Below, piece after piece: positions 61,205 to 64,000 of a stretch of DNA of 64,000 nucleotides (position 1 is the first letter of the stretch; each line of letters begins with the position of its first letter). Both the position numbers and the translations under genes were made by a program. The notes below the pieces were generated by a model. It was not told the origin of the DNA. It saw only the letters and a program-made list of their open reading frames with translations, and did not search any database. Where the stretch lies: the NCBI RefSeq assembly GCF_014212495.1, contig NZ_JACKZC010000003.1:347992-411991 (forward strand). The letters run 5' to 3'. The DNA is from Pontibacter sp. Tf4 (GTDB lineage: Bacteria; Bacteroidota; Bacteroidia; Cytophagales; Hymenobacteraceae).

Positions 61205-62452
61205 ATGAGTAAGCGCATCCGAATTATCTTTTACCTGAAAAAGTCCAGAAACTACACGGCAGGTCCCGTTCCCATCTATCTCCGGATCACTATTGCTGGA
61301 AAAAGAGCTGAAATATCTACTTCCAGAGAATGTTACCCCAAGGGATGGAATGCATCAGCCGGAAGAGCCATAGGCACCCGTGAAACGATACTTTCCTTGA
61401 ACGCCTACCTGGACACGCTCCAACAGAAAATCTATGAAGCCCACCGCCAGCTGCTCGAACAAGGCAAAGAAGCCACGGCCAACCAGGTAAAGGCAGCCTA
61501 CCTGGGCAAGCAGGAAAAAGCCTGCACCCTACTAGAAGCGCTACAGGGGCACAACCAGCGCGTGGAGGCCCTGCTGGGCTTAGAATACTCCCCTTCCACC
61601 TTTAAGGGTTATAAAACCTCCCTGCACCACATAAAGGATTTTATATTAAGTAAGTATAGGGTAAAGGATCTGGACTTGAAAAAGGTGGACTACGGCTTTG
61701 TCTCGGATTATGACTTTTATTTGCGTAGTACCTGCAGGTGCTCCAACAACTCCACCTTAAAGTACATCAAGCTGCTCAAGAAAGTAATCAGGGAGTGCCT
61801 GCACCAGGGCCTGCTGGATCGGGATCCCTTCCTGCACTACAAAGGAAAGGTAAAGCAGCTGGAGCGGGTCTACCTGACAGAAGAAGAGCTGGAGAAGATA
61901 GCTGCCAAGGAGATGATCACCGAGCGACTCTCGCAGGTCAGGGACATCTTCCTGTTCTGCTGCCTGACAGGCCTTGCCTACACCGACGTGCAACAACTAG
62001 CCAAGGAAAACATTATAAAGGGAGTGGACGGAGAAACGTGGCTCTCTGTACAGCGACAGAAGACCGGCACCCCCACCCGCCTGCCCCTGCTGCCTGCTGC
62101 TAGAATAATACTGGACAGGTACCAGCAGCACCCCCAGTGCCTGTACAAGAACAGGTTGCTACCCGTGCTGAGCAACCAGAAAATGAACGCTTACCTGAAA
62201 GAAATCATGGACGTGTGCGGCATCAACAAGGCCGTCACCTTCCACACTGCCCGACACACCTTTGCTACCACTGTCACGCTGCTCAACGGGGTGCCGATGG
62301 AGAGCGTCTCGAAAATGCTCGGCCATACTTCCATTAAAACCACACAGCATTATGCCAAGGTGCTGGACCTGAAACTGAGTCAGGACATGCAGGTGCTTCG
62401 AAACAAGTATGTCCCAGAGCTGGCAGTGAATGCTGCCATCCCTTCCCCGTAG
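61205..62452 (+). CDS. Tyrosine-type site-specific integrase
   Basis: A 415-residue tyrosine recombinase of the Bacteroidota mobile-element type. Arm-type DNA-binding domain at residues 1-100, SAM-like core-binding domain (about 105-215) and catalytic domain (about 220-400). Catalytic residues seen are Lys286, His347 and Arg350 (FHTARHT), His374 (LGHTSIKTTQHY) and nucleophile Tyr383. The first catalytic Arg is replaced by Ala258 (TGLAYTDV), as occurs in IntDOT-like enzymes. It lies 250 bases downstream of tRNA-Glu on the same strand, so it probably integrates an island into that tRNA gene. No excisionase is seen in the window. It is not an IntI-type integron integrase. Confidence 0.92.
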   Translation: MSKRIRIIFYLKKSRNYTAGPVPIYLRITIAGKRAEISTSRECYPKGWNASAGRAIGTRETILSLNAYLDTLQQKIYEAHRQLLEQGKEATANQVKAAYLGKQEKACTLLEALQGHNQRVEALLGLEYSPSTFKGYKTSLHHIKDFILSKYRVKDLDLKKVDYGFVSDYDFYLRSTCRCSNNSTLKYIKLLKKVIRECLHQGLLDRDPFLHYKGKVKQLERVYLTEEELEKIAAKEMITERLSQVRDIFLFCCLTGLAYTDVQQLAKENIIKGVDGETWLSVQRQKTGTPTRLPLLPAARIILDRYQQHPQCLYKNRLLPVLSNQKMNAYLKEIMDVCGINKAVTFHTARHTFATTVTLLNGVPMESVSKMLGHTSIKTTQHYAKVLDLKLSQDMQVLRNKYVPELAVNAAIPSP

Positions 62453-62586
62453 CCAGTGATGTGTATTTAGGAAAGCAACAAGGTGTCTTTCATTTTAGTA
62501 TATTTGTAGAGGGCAGTATTGTTCATGCCCTCTACAAATATACATTGTCCCCTATGCGTATACAGGCTGTTGCCCGAAAGGGCCCA

Positions 62587-62755
62587 ATGAAAGAACTGGA
62601 CGAGTAGGAGGACCTGCGCTACTGGCTCAGCCGCTCCCCCCAAAGAGCGGATAGAAGCGCTTACCTTCATTGTATCTCAATACCTGAAGCCAGGGCAGCT
62701 GCTTGACAAAACCGCTGTTTCTTTCAGAAAGCTCTCCCATGGTATTCGCTACTAA
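62587..62755 (+). pseudogene. Decayed small conserved gene (stop plus frameshift)
   Basis: From the ATG at 62587 the frame reads MKELDE, then a stop TAG, then EDLRYWLSRSP. A run of six C shifts the frame, after which KERIEALTFIVSQYLKPGQL and LDKTAVSFRKLSHGIRY follow to a TAA at 62753-62755. Repaired, it is a protein of about 55 residues of a type I have met next to mobile or toxin-antitoxin-like loci in Bacteroidota; I cannot name it. Two separate lesions show that it is not functional as read, unless a sequencing error is involved. Confidence 0.6.
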
Positions 62756-62805
62756 CTTTGAAGAATAAAACTAGACTTAGAGCTGTTTTCATACGTACAA
62801 ATTGA

Positions 62806-62872
62806 TTCTAACGTTTAGTGCAGGCTGCGAACGAGGCGTAGCCGAGAATGGAGCCTGTACCGTGTTATGAGT
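62806..62872 (-). repeat. attC-like palindrome at the 3' end of the SIR2-like gene
   Basis: About 67 bases. Read on the minus strand it starts CATAACAC, has arms GTACAGGCT and AGCCTGCAC around an imperfect inner palindrome, and ends CTAAACGTTAGAA. The stop codon of the SIR2-like gene (62867-62865) is inside its first box. The end boxes (AACACKGT and CTAAWCGTTA) are shared with the element at 63871-63953, while the stems are unrelated in sequence, as in integron attC sites. Confidence 0.6.
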
Positions 62873-63854
62873 TTTCATATTTAAGTAGATTCGCTACTTT
62901 AGATTCAATTTCTTGAAATGACAAGCCTCTTTCTATTTTGTGGTTGTCTAGCCATGCGTTTAGATTGAATCTGCAAAAGAAGTATTCACTAACTCTTCTA
63001 GGAAAATTTGCAATTGAAGAATCGAAGTAGTCGCGGTGAATGGAGAAATGATGAGTATGTATAAATTCTCGCCAAGAATCTTTCAACTTAATTTCATCAT
63101 CTGTATTAATTATCTCAATTTCTTCCATTTTTCTGTCTTCGTTTAATCTCCATCCCATTTTCAGAAGATCAATTGCTGCCATATCAGATTTGGGAGCAGC
63201 ATAACCAAAGACCGTTAGCCCACTTGCATAAGAAAGATAGTGCCTTAATGCCTGCCACTGTTCATATATATATTGATCAGTATCGTAGTCTTTGGAAGTG
63301 GTAGGATAGAGTAATTGAATTCTTTGTAGTGGAGCAAGACATTTAGGACATGCTTTGCCATTAATGTCGACTATATAATGTGTTGGACATCTAGCCAATG
63401 CGACAGTGCCATGCAAAAACAGCACCTTTGGTAATTTGTTAGTTATTCTACTGACCCGCCTGTATGCCTGTACAATGAAAGGATCCCAATTGAATGTAGC
63501 TATTACATCTGATTCTCTAAGTGAAAGCAAGAGGTAACCATATATAGTTGGCTCATCGAGAATTTCCAATTCTACAAAATAGTTAAAGATGCTTTCATTT
63601 AATTCATTCAAGAAGGTAGTATTTGATTCTTCAGCAGTCAATGAACTATAAAATTCTTCAAATGTATTGTCACCTAGTTCTGCTTCATTTGCCTTCAATA
63701 TTTGTTTTATTACTGGAAGCTTATTCAATTCATTCATCAATGGAATAACCTTACCATTTTTATCTCCTTTGGGCATACTTGCTTTACTTGCTCCAGCACC
63801 TAGCAGAACGACATGAACCTTGTTTTTGATTACTTTATCTACTACTGTATTCAT
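62865..63854 (-). CDS. SIR2-like protein, candidate defence NADase
   Basis: A 329-residue protein with the SIR2-like pattern: nucleotide loop LLGAGASKAS (residues 17-26), TFNWDPFI (120-127), His148 in FLHGTV, and FGYAAPKSD (216-224). A zinc-site-like set Cys156, His159, Cys169 and Cys172 is placed as in sirtuins. Stand-alone or fused SIR2 domains of this form (SIR2_2 type) act as NAD-depleting effectors in several anti-phage systems (for example ThsA, DSR and pAgo-linked SIR2), and the location in an integrase-bearing region supports defence. No second domain or partner gene is seen in the window. It is AT-rich, lacks the CTATAG palindromes of the core genes, and is flanked by attC-like sites. 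Confidence 0.75.
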   Translation of the reverse strand: MNTVVDKVIKNKVHVVLLGAGASKASMPKGDKNGKVIPLMNELNKLPVIKQILKANEAELGDNTFEEFYSSLTAEESNTTFLNELNESIFNYFVELEILDEPTIYGYLLLSLRESDVIATFNWDPFIVQAYRRVSRITNKLPKVLFLHGTVALARCPTHYIVDINGKACPKCLAPLQRIQLLYPTTSKDYDTDQYIYEQWQALRHYLSYASGLTVFGYAAPKSDMAAIDLLKMGWRLNEDRKMEEIEIINTDDEIKLKDSWREFIHTHHFSIHRDYFDSSIANFPRRVSEYFFCRFNLNAWLDNHKIERGLSFQEIESKVANLLKYENS

Positions 63855-63870
63855 GCTTTTCTTGCTATCT

Positions 63871-63953
63871 CATAACGATTAGTCTAGATGGTGTTTCGTT
63901 GGAGGATCGCTGTGCTCAGCAAGTTCCTCCAATGGCATCTAGACAGTGTTGGT
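63871..63953 (-). repeat. attC-like palindrome upstream of the SIR2-like gene
   Basis: About 83 bases. On the plus strand TAACG at 63873-63877, arm GTCTAGATG (63882-63890) with CATCTAGAC (63936-63944), inner arm TTGGAGGA (63899-63906) with TCCTCCAA (63925-63932), and GTGTTGG at 63946-63952. It lies 17 bases upstream of the ATG at 63854. The outer boxes match those of 62806-62872. The last 50 bases of the window show nothing more. Confidence 0.6.
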
Positions 63954-64000
63954 CGAGGTTGTTCTCCCTTTTTCCAGGTAATGACTGTGTGTAATTTTTT

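Noticed and set aside
61205..62452. The integrase as an IntI-type integron integrase for the attC-like sites
   Set aside because: It has an arm-type N-terminal domain and lies at a tRNA like an island integrase; the extra IntI motif before the last catalytic box is not seen.
62467..62670. A minus-strand gene of 67 residues
   Set aside because: It is a shadow of the decayed plus-strand gene at 62587-62755.

Overview
The window is a chromosomal segment of a Bacteroidota bacterium, most likely a Cytophagales/Hymenobacteraceae member (Pontibacter-like). The assignment rests on gene families and signals, not on a database search. There is a T9SS-sorted subtilase, a TonB-dependent siderophore receptor, PaaN, KdsB (so lipopolysaccharide is made), DUF5777 and YceI proteins, a propeller-type LytS kinase with a LytTR regulator, and promoters of the Bacteroidota form (TTTG/TTG spaced about 20 nt from TAnnTTTG).

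Layout. 1-1109: the AT-rich 3' part of an unrecognised accessory gene. 1.1-18 kb: ordinary core and housekeeping genes (DUF1801, SRPBCC and LysR proteins, a threonine-synthase-like enzyme, DinB, a quinone-oxidoreductase-like MDR protein, HAD, GNAT, RecQ, a LolD-like ATPase, an AI-2E transporter, SucC). 18.3-26.7 kb: a block read on the minus strand, with two c-type cytochrome lipoproteins, an OB-fold protein, YceI and DUF5777, then a LytTR regulator, a propeller histidine kinase and a second YceI. 27-31.7 kb: Ohr, tRNA-Arg, a multi-PAS kinase with a single-domain response regulator, and tRNA-Pro. 31.7-35.4 kb: an iron-uptake pair (PepSY membrane protein and TonB receptor) under palindromic operator-like sites. 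35.5-60.7 kb: PaaN, the subtilase, aconitase, a TlpA-like lipoprotein, polyprenyl synthase, FolK, an RsbQ-like hydrolase, LysM/DPBB protein, NfeD, KdsB, an SUI1 factor, a lipid kinase, UspA and GAPDH. 60.9-64 kb: tRNA-Glu followed by a tyrosine integrase, a decayed small gene and a SIR2-like gene flanked by two attC-like palindromes. This last part is mobile or accessory DNA.

The intergenic DNA is the most unusual part. (i) A palindrome, AACTATAGTT (core CTATAG), is scattered in very high number through genes and spacers, in the manner of cyanobacterial HIP1. (ii) Three intergenic regions (about 7.14, 22.1 and 51.6 kb) carry one element whose folded core shows multi-position compensatory changes. 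It has a closing stem with one G-U pair, a UUGA/GAUG internal loop, and a three-way junction with two hairpins. It looks like an undescribed structured RNA or RNA-bearing repeat, and each copy is preceded by hairpin units. (iii) Other dispersed palindromic repeats occur in pairs or more. (iv) The SIR2-like gene has the layout of an integron gene cassette. Starts were moved inward from the longest open frame where the upstream part looked non-coding.
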